This document shows, in pieces, positions 16,447 to 25,543 of a stretch of 64,000 bases of DNA. Location: positions 124,001-188,000 of the forward strand of contig NZ_RMBX01000015.1 in assembly GCF_003807585.1 (NCBI RefSeq). Reading direction: 5' to 3'. A program made the position numbers and the translations under genes. Below the pieces are notes generated by a model. It ran no database searches. It was not told where the DNA came from and saw nothing but the letters and a program-made list of their open reading frames with translations. Each line of letters opens with the position of its first letter. Positions within the stretch are counted from its first letter, which is position 1. This DNA comes from Chitinophaga barathri. Its GTDB lineage: Bacteria; Bacteroidota; Bacteroidia; Chitinophagales; Chitinophagaceae.

Positions 16447-18210
16447 ATGCGACTGAACAAAATATGGACGATACTGGCTATAACAGCAACCACGATGGCT
16501 TCGTGCTCCAAAGATTTCCTGGACAGGGCGCCGGAAACGAACATCAGCGAAGCGGATTTCTGGAAAACGCCCAATGACCTGAAACTTTACTGCAATAACT
16601 TTTACAATAACTTCCTGCCTGCTTATGGCGGCTTTGGCAACATCGGCATATACGGCCTGGATGCGGACCAGGGTAGCGACCAGATGATCTCCATGGGGGT
16701 GAACGGCTCGCTGAACGGCGAGATCACCGTGCCGGCCACCAGCGCCAGCTGGGCCTGGGGCGGCATCCGCAACACGAATTATTTTCTCGCGAACTACGGC
16801 AAAGTAATCGCCTCCTGGGACAACGTAAAAGGATACGTGGGCGAAGCGTATTTCTTCCGCGCATACCAATACTTCAGCATGATGAAGATCTACGGCGCGC
16901 TGCCCTGGATCGCGAAACCGCTGAACCTCACGGATACGGAGCAACTGTTCAGCGCCCGCCTGCTCAGGAATGTGATCGCCGATTCCATCATCCAGGACCT
17001 GGACAAAGCGATAGAATACCTGCCCTCCAAACCCCAGGCGCAGGCCTCCCGGATCACGAAAGAGATCGCGCAGGCTTTCCTTACAAGAGTGGCGCTGTAT
17101 GAAGGCACATGGGAAAAGTACCATGCCGGTACAGACTTCGGCGTAGCCGGCTCCAACGGCGCCAAATACCTGCAAAAGGCCGCTACCGTTGCGGAAGCGC
17201 TGATGAACAGCAATGTGCATTCGCTGGATAACGAAGGCGTGGACTTCGGTTACTGGAAGATATTTAACCAGACGGATCATACGAACAGCAAGGAAGTGAT
17301 GTTCTGGCGCAAGTTTGACCTTACGCTGAACCTCACGCACAACTGGCACCGCTACACCACCGGCGGCGCGGGCCGTGGCATGACCAAAACTATGGTGGAC
17401 TATTATCTCTGTACGGACGGGCGGCCCATATCCTCCAGCCCGCTGTACCGCGGCGATGATTCCCTTGCGAGAGTGGCGGCGAACCGTGATCCCCGCCTGG
17501 TGCAGACTATGTACGTACCGGACGGCAAACACATTATCACCTCGAACCAGCCCGGCGGCGCGCCCAACCGGCTGTTCACCCTGCCGTCTTTCGAGCAGGC
17601 GAACGAAGGCAAGCCCGCTACCGGCTACCAGCTTTACAAAGGTCATAACCCCGATTACCAGCAGCAATACGCAGGGAATGTGGGCGTAACGGCCGTGATC
17701 TTTTTCAGGTATGCGGAAGTACTGCTCAACTTCGCGGAGGCCAAAGCCGAACTGGGAACCTTTACCCAGGCGGATGCGGATAAGTCTGTGAACAAACTGA
17801 GGACCCGCGCGGGTATGCCGGCCATGACGGTGAGCAGCGTAGAGGCGGACCCCGCCTGGCAATTTCCCGCGCTGAGCGGCATCATCAATGAAGTGCGCCG
17901 CGAAAGAGGCGTGGAGCTGGCCGCGGAAGGTTTCCGCAGGGATGATGTATTCCGCTGGGCCGGTGCGGACGAACTGCTGGTGGGTAAAAAACCGAAAGGC
18001 GCAAAACTGTCGCAATGGCTCACCGTAGTGCCTGCCGGGCAGCTCAGCACTTACCCTGTAGATGCGGACGGATATATCGAACTGTTTAAAAATATTGCTT
18101 CCATGGCTTCAGGATACAGGTTCAATGTACAGCGCGACTACCTGTTGCCGCTGCCAACGAACGAACTGACGCTGAACCCGGCACTGGCCCCTCAGAATCC
18201 GGGATGGTAG
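16447..18210 (+). CDS. SusD/RagB-type nutrient-binding lipoprotein
   Basis: 587 residues. The lipoprotein signal ends in TMASC (lipid Cys at 20), followed by the typical SKDFLDRAPETNISEADFWK. TPR-like SusD helices contain EAYFFRAYQYFSMMKIYG, and a C-terminal RagB block has LPLPTNELTLNPALAPQNPGW. It forms the lid of the SusC transporter encoded just upstream. A strong terminator follows, closing the four-gene locus. Confidence 0.95.
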   Translation: MRLNKIWTILAITATTMASCSKDFLDRAPETNISEADFWKTPNDLKLYCNNFYNNFLPAYGGFGNIGIYGLDADQGSDQMISMGVNGSLNGEITVPATSASWAWGGIRNTNYFLANYGKVIASWDNVKGYVGEAYFFRAYQYFSMMKIYGALPWIAKPLNLTDTEQLFSARLLRNVIADSIIQDLDKAIEYLPSKPQAQASRITKEIAQAFLTRVALYEGTWEKYHAGTDFGVAGSNGAKYLQKAATVAEALMNSNVHSLDNEGVDFGYWKIFNQTDHTNSKEVMFWRKFDLTLNLTHNWHRYTTGGAGRGMTKTMVDYYLCTDGRPISSSPLYRGDDSLARVAANRDPRLVQTMYVPDGKHIITSNQPGGAPNRLFTLPSFEQANEGKPATGYQLYKGHNPDYQQQYAGNVGVTAVIFFRYAEVLLNFAEAKAELGTFTQADADKSVNKLRTRAGMPAMTVSSVEADPAWQFPALSGIINEVRRERGVELAAEGFRRDDVFRWAGADELLVGKKPKGAKLSQWLTVVPAGQLSTYPVDADGYIELFKNIASMASGYRFNVQRDYLLPLPTNELTLNPALAPQNPGW

Positions 18211-18248
18211 CTCATTTGACCAACTATTAAATTCCTATGAAACCCAAA

Positions 18249-18282
18249 AAAGGCTGTCTTTCCAGGCAGCCTTTCTTTTTTT
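18249..18282 (+). terminator. Terminator of the first SusCD locus
   Basis: AAAGGCTG (18249-18256) pairs with CAGCCTTT (18267-18274), followed by a run of seven T. Confidence 0.9.
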
Positions 18283-18425
18283 ATGATAGCGATAACAGCC
18301 GTTCCAGTAATTTCCACGGCTGCGATGTTAAGTTCATATTAAGCGTGGAATGTGCATAGGTATGCCGGCATTTTGTCGTAAATTCAGGTTGACCCCTCAA
18401 TTGTATTACCCAAAAAACACATCTT

Positions 18426-18752
18426 ATGGGCAAATTTGTCATCGCCAATGGCCCTTCGGGCTCTTTTTATTTTAACCTGAAAGCCGGCAACGGCGAAGTG
18501 ATCCTCACCAGCGAACATTACACCACCAAAGACAAATGCCTGGAAGGCGTTGCGTCCGTAAAAAGGAACGCGGTGATGGACAGGCAGTATGAGGACAGGA
18601 CGGCCAACGACGGAAGGCTGTATTTTGTGCTGAAAGGCGGCAACCAGGAAGTGATCGGCACCAGCCAGATGTACCAGGGCAGCAGTGGCCGTGAAACGGG
18701 CAAAGCCTCTGTGAAGGCGAACGCCGCCGAAGCGGCGATTGAAGAAGAATAA
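18426..18752 (+). CDS. DUF1508 / YegP family protein (two repeats)
   Basis: 108 residues made of two copies of the roughly 50-residue DUF1508 unit: FVIANGPSGSFYFNLKAGNG with EVILTSEHYTTKDKCLEGVASVK, then DGRLYFVLKGGNQEVIGTSQMY with GKASVKANA. Family members are small cytoplasmic proteins of unclear function. The gene stands alone between two terminators. Confidence 0.9.
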   Translation: MGKFVIANGPSGSFYFNLKAGNGEVILTSEHYTTKDKCLEGVASVKRNAVMDRQYEDRTANDGRLYFVLKGGNQEVIGTSQMYQGSSGRETGKASVKANAAEAAIEEE

Positions 18753-18774
18753 GCAATTGTGTTGGAAAATAAAA

Positions 18775-18811
18775 CAGGCTGGCCGGGAATCTTCCGGCCA
18801 GCCTGCGTTTT
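18775..18811. terminator. Bidirectional terminator between the DUF1508 and MFS genes
   Basis: CAGGCTGGCCGG (18775-18786) pairs perfectly with CCGGCCAGCCTG (18793-18804). T-rich sequence follows on both strands, serving convergent genes. Confidence 0.9.
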
Positions 18812-18826
18812 GAGAGACAGGTTGTT

Positions 18827-20179
18827 TTATTTGATCCCCAGCTCCTGCTGTATCTGTTCCAGCGATTTCCCTTTTGTTTCCGGCATTACGCGCCAGATGA
18901 ACAGGAAAGATGCCAGCATCATCACACTGTAAAAAATGAAAGAATAAAAACCGCCGTTCGGGCTGCCTTCCACGATGATGGGAAAGGTCCAGGAGATGAT
19001 GGCGGCCATGATCCAGTGGGTGAAGCTGCCGAGTGAGCCGCCCTGTGAACGTACGGCGTTGGGGAATATTTCAGAAATGAATACCCATATCACCGCGCCC
19101 TGGGAAAAAGCAAAACAGGCGATAAACCCGATCAGGTAGATGATCACGCTGCTACCGCCGCCGCCCGGACTGTTGAACGCGATGGCCGTGAGCGCAAGGA
19201 ATACGAACATGCCCGCCGCGCCGATCAGCAATAGTTTTTTCCTGCCAAAGCGGTCTATCACGCTCATGGCCAATAGGGTGAAAAGGAAGTTGGCCGCGCC
19301 GATGTACACCGACTGCTGGAAAGCGCTGGCCTGGTTAAAGCCGGCCATTTCGAATATCCTTGGGGCGTAATAAATGATCGCGTTGATGCCGGAGAGCTGG
19401 TTGAACATTGCCAGCAGCATGGCATAGAAGATGGGTTTGTTATATTTCCCGGAGAAAAGGCGCTCTTTAATGCCTTGTTTTGCCAACGCATGTTCTTCCC
19501 TGATGAGCGCAGCGATGCCTGTTTCGCCGGTACGCGCAAAGATCTTTTCCGCCGCTTCATCCTGCCCGTTCAGCACCAGCCAGCGCGGGCTTTCGGGGAT
19601 GGTCCTCACCAGTAAAGCAAACACTGCCGCAGGTATCGCCATTACACCGAGCATGTATCTCCAGGCATCGTCTCCCGTGCCTGCCAGCAGGAAGTTTGCC
19701 AGGTAAGCCACGAGGATGCCCGCCACGATATTCACCTGGAATGATCCAGCCAATGCGCCCCTGATCTTTGCCGGGGCTATCTCCGAGATGTACATCGGAC
19801 CTACCACGGAAGACGCGCCCACTGCCAGCCCGCCGATAAAACGGAACAATACGAACAGCAGCCAGGCTGAGCTGAGCGCGCAGCCTATCGCGGATAGGAG
19901 ATACATAAGGGCGATCACGATCAGTACTTTTTTCCGGCCGTATTGCTGTGCCGGCCCCCCGGTGAGCAAAGACCCGAATACCGTACCGATAAGGCTGGAT
20001 GCTACGGTAAAGCCCTGCCAGAAAGAGTTCAACGACCATAACTGTTGGATAGTTTTTTCAGCGCCGGAGATAACGGCCACTTCTATACCGAATAAAAAGC
20101 CGCCGAGCGCGGCTATGAGCGATACGCGAACGGCGTAACCATAGTCTTTGACGGCTGTACGTGGAATTGCTGTAGTCAT
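18827..20179 (-). CDS. Sugar porter family MFS transporter (XylE/GalP-like)
   Basis: 450 residues with twelve predicted membrane segments. Sugar-porter signatures are present: GRKKVLIVIALMYL after TM2, RFIGGLAVGASSVVGPMYISEIAP, PESPRWLV before the central loop, GRKKLLLIG in the second half and PETKGKSLEQIQQ at the C-terminus. QLSGINAIIYYAPRIFE carries the sugar-binding Gln/Asn of TM7. It is likely a proton-coupled sugar importer in the inner membrane; xylose, galactose or glucose cannot be distinguished. No metabolic gene is next to it. Confidence 0.92.
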   Translation of the reverse strand: MTTAIPRTAVKDYGYAVRVSLIAALGGFLFGIEVAVISGAEKTIQQLWSLNSFWQGFTVASSLIGTVFGSLLTGGPAQQYGRKKVLIVIALMYLLSAIGCALSSAWLLFVLFRFIGGLAVGASSVVGPMYISEIAPAKIRGALAGSFQVNIVAGILVAYLANFLLAGTGDDAWRYMLGVMAIPAAVFALLVRTIPESPRWLVLNGQDEAAEKIFARTGETGIAALIREEHALAKQGIKERLFSGKYNKPIFYAMLLAMFNQLSGINAIIYYAPRIFEMAGFNQASAFQQSVYIGAANFLFTLLAMSVIDRFGRKKLLLIGAAGMFVFLALTAIAFNSPGGGGSSVIIYLIGFIACFAFSQGAVIWVFISEIFPNAVRSQGGSLGSFTHWIMAAIISWTFPIIVEGSPNGGFYSFIFYSVMMLASFLFIWRVMPETKGKSLEQIQQELGIK

Positions 20180-20280
20180 GTGGATTTTTTAGGATGGACT
20201 GAAATTAAGCGATGTTTTCGGGAAATCATAGGTGGGAGGCTGCTAAAACGGGTGCTAAAGTTTTGAGCGGGAAATGTGCA

Positions 20281-20330
20281 TTGCCGTAAATGAACGCCGG
20301 AGTACTAGTACCTCCGGCGTCATTTGGCAA
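20281..20330 (-). terminator. Long imperfect hairpin downstream of the 20340-20897 gene
   Basis: ACGCCGGAG (20294-20302) pairs with CTCCGGCGT (20312-20320), and pairing continues outward with AAATG/ATTT and TTGCC/GGCAA. It starts nine bases after that gene's stop. The T-run is poor, so terminator function is likely but not certain. Confidence 0.55.
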
Positions 20331-20339
20331 CCGCATGGG

Positions 20340-20897
20340 TTACAGGGACAGATCCGCGCTGGTTACATTACCGGGCATGTCGCGGGCTTCTATCCTTGCT
20401 TTTACTGCGCCTGTCAGGGCATTGGAAAGGATATAAGCCCAGATGTCCTTTCCTCCGGCGGCAGGTGATGCCTGGCCTTGTTCAAGGATATCCCCTGTTT
20501 CATTGAGGATGGCAATATGCACGGACTGGACTTTGAAGTCGTCTATGACATATGCTGTGATGGTATCCCCCAGTGATCCGCTGAAGTTTCCGGCATCTGC
20601 GCTGACGATGACGGGGGCATGGAAATAATCGGCCATTGCCACATTGTTAGCGGTCAGGCCATCTTTGGCTTTAGCAGCGTAAGCGGCTTTTTTCAATGGA
20701 TCGGCCAGTGCCGTCTTTGCATACAGAGATGCTTCCTGGAACTTCGTCCTTATTTCCTGTTGGGACTCAGTCGGGTTGTCTTCCCTGGGCAAAGGCGGAA
20801 GGCTGATGATCGTCTTGCCGGCGCGCTGCCTGAAAATGAGTTCAGTGCCCAGTGCGCCGCTGACGCCTTTCATAATTGAATTACGAGATTGTTTCAT
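20340..20897 (-). CDS. Protein of unknown function, 185 aa
   Basis: Not recognised. The N-terminus is basic (MKQSRNSIMKGVSGALGTELIFRQ) and is followed by a block with KKAAYAAKAKDGLTANNVAMADYF. The C-terminal half is beta-rich (DTITAYVIDDFKVQSVHIAIL). No signal peptide, membrane segment or catalytic motif is visible. The N-terminal part resembles small proteins sometimes found near Bacteroidota phage-like genes, but that is only an impression. It is a single-gene unit with its own downstream hairpin, between an MFS gene and a 334-bp gap. Confidence 0.7.
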   Translation of the reverse strand: MKQSRNSIMKGVSGALGTELIFRQRAGKTIISLPPLPREDNPTESQQEIRTKFQEASLYAKTALADPLKKAAYAAKAKDGLTANNVAMADYFHAPVIVSADAGNFSGSLGDTITAYVIDDFKVQSVHIAILNETGDILEQGQASPAAGGKDIWAYILSNALTGAVKARIEARDMPGNVTSADLSL

Positions 20898-21231
20898 TGT
20901 TTAAGTTTTTAGTTAATAAAATTGTTTACTCAGTAACTACGGGCCCTTTCGTTACAATTACAAAGTTGGGTTATCGCACACCGAAAGGATTTACTTAACG
21001 GGAGAAAAAGTATACCGAATGGGAAAATCTCGTTGAGACAAATACTTTTTTAACCAGAATGAAAGAGCAAGGATCGTCGAACGATCGTCGAAGGAAGGAG
21101 CAAGGAGAGAGCAAGGAGAAGAGTGGTTAAAATAGTATTAGGGGCGTTTTGCATTCAGGTTAACCGACAGGTATAAACAACTCCGCCACGGCAATTGCAG
21201 TGGCGGAGCAGAAATTTATAATCGTAGATAT
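20898..21231. other. 334-bp intergenic region with short repeats
   Basis: No gene is visible. It holds three copies of GAGCAAGGA (21065-21073, 21098-21106, 21109-21117) with two copies of GATCGTCGAA-like sequence between the first two, and the fucosidase terminator at its right end. Confidence 0.6.
21173..21208 (-). terminator. Terminator of the fucosidase gene
   Basis: CTCCGCCAC (21181-21189) pairs with GTGGCGGAG (21200-21208), with a self-complementary GCAATTGC in the loop. On the minus strand TTGTTTAT follows. Confidence 0.7.
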
Positions 21232-22284
21232 TTACAATCCCAGCCTTTCCCTCAACTGGCTTAGCATTTCCACATCTTTATCCCTCATTTTCCCTTCACG
21301 GCTCGGAGGGGAATTGATGATGAGGATATTGTCCTGCGTGGTGGTTTTTTTGAACAGGTCTTCCAACTGGTCCAGTGATTTGTATTTGGTGTCCTGGGTG
21401 TTGTAGAACCATTTCCCGCTCATACATACCGTGGATTCCCAGGGCATGTAATAGTATTTGCCGTCGTGCGAAAATACCTTCGGGTCGGGGTTCGCTGGCA
21501 GGTAAGGATCGCCGATGCGGAAATCGCTGGGGAAATAACGGATCGGGTAACCTTCTTTTTGTTGGGTGGGCAGTACCATGTGCTGGTCCGGGTTGCCCGG
21601 TGCCCCGATGCTCCAGTTGATGCCCACCTGGCATTCCGGTTCGCGGGATTTGATGGTCTGGTAGATTGCTTCTACAGGCCAGCGGTGGTTGGGCTTCGTC
21701 CATCCGCCATCGAACCAGAACTCAACGATGGAGGTATGTTTTTTCGTGATATCGATCAGTTCGGCCAGCTGGTCTGTCATCAGCTTATTATAAGCGGCAT
21801 CGAGGGTGGAGTCTTTTACATTATCGTTGTGATGCCTGTCCCACAGCGAATAATACAGCCCGAGGCGGATGCCGCTTTTGGCGCAGGCTTTGGCAAGGGC
21901 TTCTATCACATTGGTTTTGTTGCCGGATTCGGCTACGTCGTAAGTGGTGTATTTGCTATCCCAGAGGCAGAAGCCGTCGTGGTGTTTAGTGACGAGGATC
22001 ACGTATTTCATGCCGGCGGCTTTGGCCGTCTGCACCCATTGTTCAGCGTCAATGGCGGTGGGTTTGTAGGAAGATGGTGGCAGTGTTCCGTCCGTCCATT
22101 CCTGGTCGTGAAAGGTGTTGATGCCAAAGTGAATGAACATTCCGTATTTCCTTTCGATCTGTTTTTTCTGTGCTTCGTTTGGAACGGAGGAAGGCACGGG
22201 CGCGAGTGACGCCGTTTTTTTGGATACACTGCAACCGGCCATTAATACCGGTATGCCTAGCAGGCAGCATAGTTTTCTGATCAT
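21232..22284 (-). CDS. Alpha-L-fucosidase, GH29, lipoprotein
   Basis: 350 residues. The signal peptide ends in LMAGC (lipid Cys18), so it is probably anchored in the envelope. GH29 blocks include YGMFIHFGINTF, KYVILVTKHHDGFCLWDS and EFWFDGGW, where Asp192 is the expected nucleophile. It removes alpha-L-fucose from glycans. The length fits a catalytic domain without the C-terminal beta-sandwich of larger GH29 enzymes, closest to the GH29-B type. It is divergent from the TlpA-like gene (104 bases between starts). Confidence 0.92.
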   Translation of the reverse strand: MIRKLCCLLGIPVLMAGCSVSKKTASLAPVPSSVPNEAQKKQIERKYGMFIHFGINTFHDQEWTDGTLPPSSYKPTAIDAEQWVQTAKAAGMKYVILVTKHHDGFCLWDSKYTTYDVAESGNKTNVIEALAKACAKSGIRLGLYYSLWDRHHNDNVKDSTLDAAYNKLMTDQLAELIDITKKHTSIVEFWFDGGWTKPNHRWPVEAIYQTIKSREPECQVGINWSIGAPGNPDQHMVLPTQQKEGYPIRYFPSDFRIGDPYLPANPDPKVFSHDGKYYYMPWESTVCMSGKWFYNTQDTKYKSLDQLEDLFKKTTTQDNILIINSPPSREGKMRDKDVEMLSQLRERLGL

Positions 22285-22388
22285 ACAAAATTATGTTAAA
22301 GAGTAGTGGGTTGGGGGGGAAGATAATAAGAAATGGGGTAAATACATCTATATTCGATCTGCTCTTTTTACCTGAACCCTTGTATGAT

Positions 22389-23915
22389 ATGAAATTCTAT
22401 TGTTGCATCCTCTTTTTATGGTTACTGCCATCTACCTTTTGTTACAGCCAGGCAGACAAGAAGGCCCCCGGCCCCGCTACCGTTTTGATCTTTGATAGTA
22501 TACCAAAGTTCACCAGGGAAGTCCGCCAGTTTTCGAACCTGACGCATGTTCACACGCAACCACAGGCCTATATCCGGGATAATTTTTATACGCAGGGTAT
22601 TAATCCACGGTCCCGGGTAAAGGATACGATCGTTTTATATCCGAAAGGCGGATACATCGTATTATCCTTTTTCTATTCGATGATGCATCAGCCGTTCGAC
22701 TATGTTATCCGGAAGGGAGATACGGTCACCATCCGGTTTAGAAATGACATGTCCTATGCTACGTCAACAGACCAGGGCTATACTGATTATCTCAATCATG
22801 AATATAGCCGGCGTATGGCCGGGACTCCGGAGCATACCCCGTACGAGATCTATATAAATTATGCTATTGTGGCGAAAAGCCTGAATGAGCTTATGAACAA
22901 CGAGCCTACGGCCAAAGCTGACTGGTACCCTAAAGCCAGGAATTACCTGTTGAATGAATTGAGATCCTTGTCTGAAATGCCCGGTCTTAGCGGGAAGTAC
23001 CCGATGATGTTTAACTTTTTCCAGGATAAACTGACTTACCTGGTGAAAAGACTGGATTTTGAGCAGAATAAACTCCCTGCGGATAGCCTCCGGGACCTGC
23101 TCCGGGTAAACAAAACAATGCCGTCCGATATGCCATATTCATATTTCCTGCCTTTCCTGGAGACGGTTGCGAGGAAAAACATCGTCAGCAGGGCCCGTGT
23201 CTTTAAATATGAGCATGGGAATATCGTCGATTACAGGGAAGTATATGACAAAGTAAGCGCGTGGGATGAGATCAATGATCTTTATAGGAAGCAGCTATTG
23301 TACGGGTATCTGAAAGAGATTGGGACCGGGTTTTCGGTGACTGATTTTAATAAATACCTGTCCAGGTTCTCGTCTTTTACAAATGATACGATACTCATAA
23401 AGGAGATCAGGCAGGAGTTTCCCGCTCCGTATGACATAACATCTCAAAGCGGGGATTCTTTACTGATGCTGGATGCGCGGGGCAATCAAACAGACCTGCA
23501 AACTTTTGTAGCGCAAAACAAGGGCAAGGTGATCTATATCGATTTTTGGGCCAGCTGGTGTGTGCCCTGTAGAAGTGAAATGAAAAGTGGAGAGGCGTTG
23601 AGGAAAAAATTTAAGGATAAGGATGTTGTGTTTGCCTATTTCTCCATCGACCGGCAGAAGTCGCAATGGACCGAAGCGTATAATGCGGATAAGCTCAATG
23701 AACTGCCGCATAATTATATTCTGCTGAACTGGGGCTCTTCCCGGTTTCTGAAATCCATTGGCTTTGGCCCTATTCCCCGGCATCTTTTGTATGATAAGTC
23801 CGGGCGGCTGGTTCATAAAAATGCGCCGGGGCCGGGATCGGCGGAAACAGCGCGTTTGCTGGAGCAATATGTTTCTCAGAAAAGCTCCCTTCCAATTGAA
23901 GGGAGCAAAAGATGA
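22389..23915 (+). CDS. TlpA-like thioredoxin-domain protein
   Basis: 508 residues from the ATG at 22389, which opens a clear signal peptide (MKFYCCILFLWLLPSTFCYS). About 350 residues of helical, unrecognised sequence precede a C-terminal AhpC/TlpA thioredoxin fold with IDFWASWCVPCRSEM (Cys391, Cys394). Bacteroidota have many such proteins near SusCD genes; they act as periplasmic disulfide reductases. It is divergent from the fucosidase gene. GC is lower than in the genes to the left, marking the start of a more AT-rich stretch. Confidence 0.85.
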   Translation: MKFYCCILFLWLLPSTFCYSQADKKAPGPATVLIFDSIPKFTREVRQFSNLTHVHTQPQAYIRDNFYTQGINPRSRVKDTIVLYPKGGYIVLSFFYSMMHQPFDYVIRKGDTVTIRFRNDMSYATSTDQGYTDYLNHEYSRRMAGTPEHTPYEIYINYAIVAKSLNELMNNEPTAKADWYPKARNYLLNELRSLSEMPGLSGKYPMMFNFFQDKLTYLVKRLDFEQNKLPADSLRDLLRVNKTMPSDMPYSYFLPFLETVARKNIVSRARVFKYEHGNIVDYREVYDKVSAWDEINDLYRKQLLYGYLKEIGTGFSVTDFNKYLSRFSSFTNDTILIKEIRQEFPAPYDITSQSGDSLLMLDARGNQTDLQTFVAQNKGKVIYIDFWASWCVPCRSEMKSGEALRKKFKDKDVVFAYFSIDRQKSQWTEAYNADKLNELPHNYILLNWGSSRFLKSIGFGPIPRHLLYDKSGRLVHKNAPGPGSAETARLLEQYVSQKSSLPIEGSKR

Positions 23916-23918
23916 TAC

Positions 23919-24210
23919 TTACTTTTTTTGAAGCTGGCGGAGTTGTTCTTCCAGTTGCATGATTGTTTCTGTTGCCGGTCTATCTGTTCCTTTTGCCGTA
24001 AAAGATAGAGGGTAAGTTCTTCCACCTTTTTTACGATGGCGGCCTGGTTTTCGCCAAGGTCGAGATGTTCGTCTGCAACTTGTTTTGCGGAAGGCATTCC
24101 GGGAAGATGTCCTTTTGTTTTGATGAAAGCGGCTACTTCCTGCAATGATGGAAGCTGGTACGTGTCGCTGAAAACATAGTCCGGCCATGCGGAACTTCCA
24201 CTTTTTTCAT
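23919..24210 (-). pseudogene. Internally deleted and frameshifted copy of the neighbouring surface-protein gene
   Basis: On the minus strand the repeat at 24202-24272 ends in an ATG AAA AAA start like that of the intact neighbour. It is joined directly to the C-terminal region of the same family (SSAWPDYVFSDTYQLPSLQE, KGHLPGMPSAKQVADEHLDL, KKVEELTLYLLRQKEQI). The start and the C-terminal part are in different frames, and near 23975 the frame shifts again before MQLEEQLRQLQKK and a stop at 23919. The conserved part aligns with VWADFVFDSTYVLPPLKDVE and IEELTLYLIDQNKK of the 24289-25308 gene. It is a remnant, not a working gene. Confidence 0.75.
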
Positions 24211-24272
24211 ATCGAGGGATATTTTAGTCCAGGTCAGGGATTGAAGATCAATATACCTTGGGAATAAGAAAT
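24202..24272. repeat. Direct repeat, copy 1 (about 71 bp)
   Basis: Nearly identical to 25425-25494: one short indel and a few substitutions. It includes TCGAGGGATATTTTAGTCCA followed by GGTCAGGGATTGA. On the minus strand it is the leader region just before a start codon. Confidence 0.85.
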
Positions 24273-24288
24273 TTTGCGTAATCGAACT

Positions 24289-25308
24289 TTACTTAGATTG
24301 TTTTCTCTCCAACTCTTTTAACCGCTTACCCAGCTCCAGCAATTCCTGCTGTTGCTTTAATATCAATTGTTGTTGCATTTCTACCTTCTTATTTTGATCA
24401 ATCAGGTATAAAGTCAACTCTTCAATTTTCTGCATTTGCCTTTGCTGCATATCTCCAATATCTAATCCTTGTTGCTGTATTTCTTCTGCCGCAGGGATGC
24501 CCGAAAGATGCCTGTATGTTTTCACATGGCTTTCAACATCCTTTAAAGGTGGCAATACATACGTTGAATCGAAAACAAAATCGGCCCATACTTCCTGGGT
24601 AACCTTTACTTTTCTGGCAGCAAAAGTACCTTCAACAGCGAGTTTATAGTTAGTCGGCGCAGAGGTGCCAATTCCTACATTGCCATTGTCTGCAACCGAT
24701 ATTCTTTCCAGCCCCAGTGTGAAAAACTTCATTCCACCATAACCACTCATCCATAAAGTTGGGCCGGCTGCCGTCCAACTATCCATTACCCATTGCATTC
24801 CATAATGTGGCTGATACTTAGTATCATAAGTAAAACGGTCATTCAAAGATACTCCAAGATGATCCCCTAAATTTCCCAAAGAGATATTTCCATTTACCAT
24901 AAATTTTTGCGTAGGAGTATTTATGTCAATACCCACGTTTCCTGTTTCAGCAAGGAAAATGCCTGAATTCGTACTGTTATCGGCTGCGTTTTGTATAGCA
25001 AACGTGCTACTGTTTCGTAAAAATCCCATACCTGCAATAGTCCGCCATGACCTTATAAATGATAGATGAAAAGCATTGTCACCCTGATCTGCTGGCCTTG
25101 AAATCTGGATCCCCTTCCCATATGCAATTGGGTCATATTCTTCTCCAAAATTCACAATACCATAGTATCTTGAAGCCCCAGCGACCTGGAGAGAAAAAGG
25201 GGAATTTGCCCCTATAGTTACAGGGCCAGTGGACGGAAAAGAATTTTGCGCATGAAGCGTACAAACAAAATAGAAAAGAAGGCAATAGGTTAGATAGATT
25301 TTTTTCAT
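24289..25308 (-). CDS. Secreted surface protein with tail-fibre-like NVGIGT repeats and C-terminal coiled coil
   Basis: 339 residues from the ATG at 25306-25308, which gives a clean signal peptide (MKKIYLTYCLLFYFVCTLHA). The mature part has tail-fibre-like beta turns (GNVGIDINTPTQKFMVNGNI, GNVGIGTSAPTNYKLAVEGT), then VWADFVFDSTYVLPPLKDVE and a Gln/Lys-rich coiled coil to the end. Such proteins are frequent in Chitinophagaceae and resemble trimeric phage tail fibres; the exact role is unknown. It is flanked by remnants of related genes and lies between the two direct repeats. Base composition is AT-richer than in the core genes. Confidence 0.8.
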   Translation of the reverse strand: MKKIYLTYCLLFYFVCTLHAQNSFPSTGPVTIGANSPFSLQVAGASRYYGIVNFGEEYDPIAYGKGIQISRPADQGDNAFHLSFIRSWRTIAGMGFLRNSSTFAIQNAADNSTNSGIFLAETGNVGIDINTPTQKFMVNGNISLGNLGDHLGVSLNDRFTYDTKYQPHYGMQWVMDSWTAAGPTLWMSGYGGMKFFTLGLERISVADNGNVGIGTSAPTNYKLAVEGTFAARKVKVTQEVWADFVFDSTYVLPPLKDVESHVKTYRHLSGIPAAEEIQQQGLDIGDMQQRQMQKIEELTLYLIDQNKKVEMQQQLILKQQQELLELGKRLKELERKQSK

Positions 25309-25319
25309 GTTCTTTTTAA

Positions 25320-25433
25320 TTATTGTGTTACAACGTAAATCTTTTGGCATAAAAAAATTCGCCAGCGATGTGCATTGGCTTGCAGTATACATGCGAATAA
25401 AAATGTGGGAATGATCCGGGTTATTTTTTTCAT
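25320..25433 (-). pseudogene. 5' remnant of a related secreted-protein gene (37 codons)
   Basis: The ATG at 25431-25433 sits at the end of direct repeat copy 2 and opens a signal-peptide-like MKKITRIIPTFLFACILQAN, then loses similarity and stops at 25320. The next gene starts 12 bases later. It is best read as the 5' end of a former family member, although a translated leader peptide for the downstream gene cannot be excluded. Confidence 0.5.
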
Positions 25434-25494
25434 GTCGAGGGATATTTTAGTCCAGGTCAGGGATTGAAATCAATATACGATGGGAATAAGAAAT
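25425..25494. repeat. Direct repeat, copy 2 (about 70 bp)
   Basis: Partner of 24202-24272. In each case the repeat runs into an ATG AAA AAA on the minus strand, so it is a duplicated leader plus start codon. Confidence 0.85.
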
Positions 25495-25543
25495 ATTAAA
25501 TATAAAAAGGGTTGCCATACACATGCAACATTACTATCTACTT

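Noticed and set aside
16432..18015. 527-codon minus-strand frame opposite susD
   Set aside because: Same reason: antisense of a clear SusD gene.
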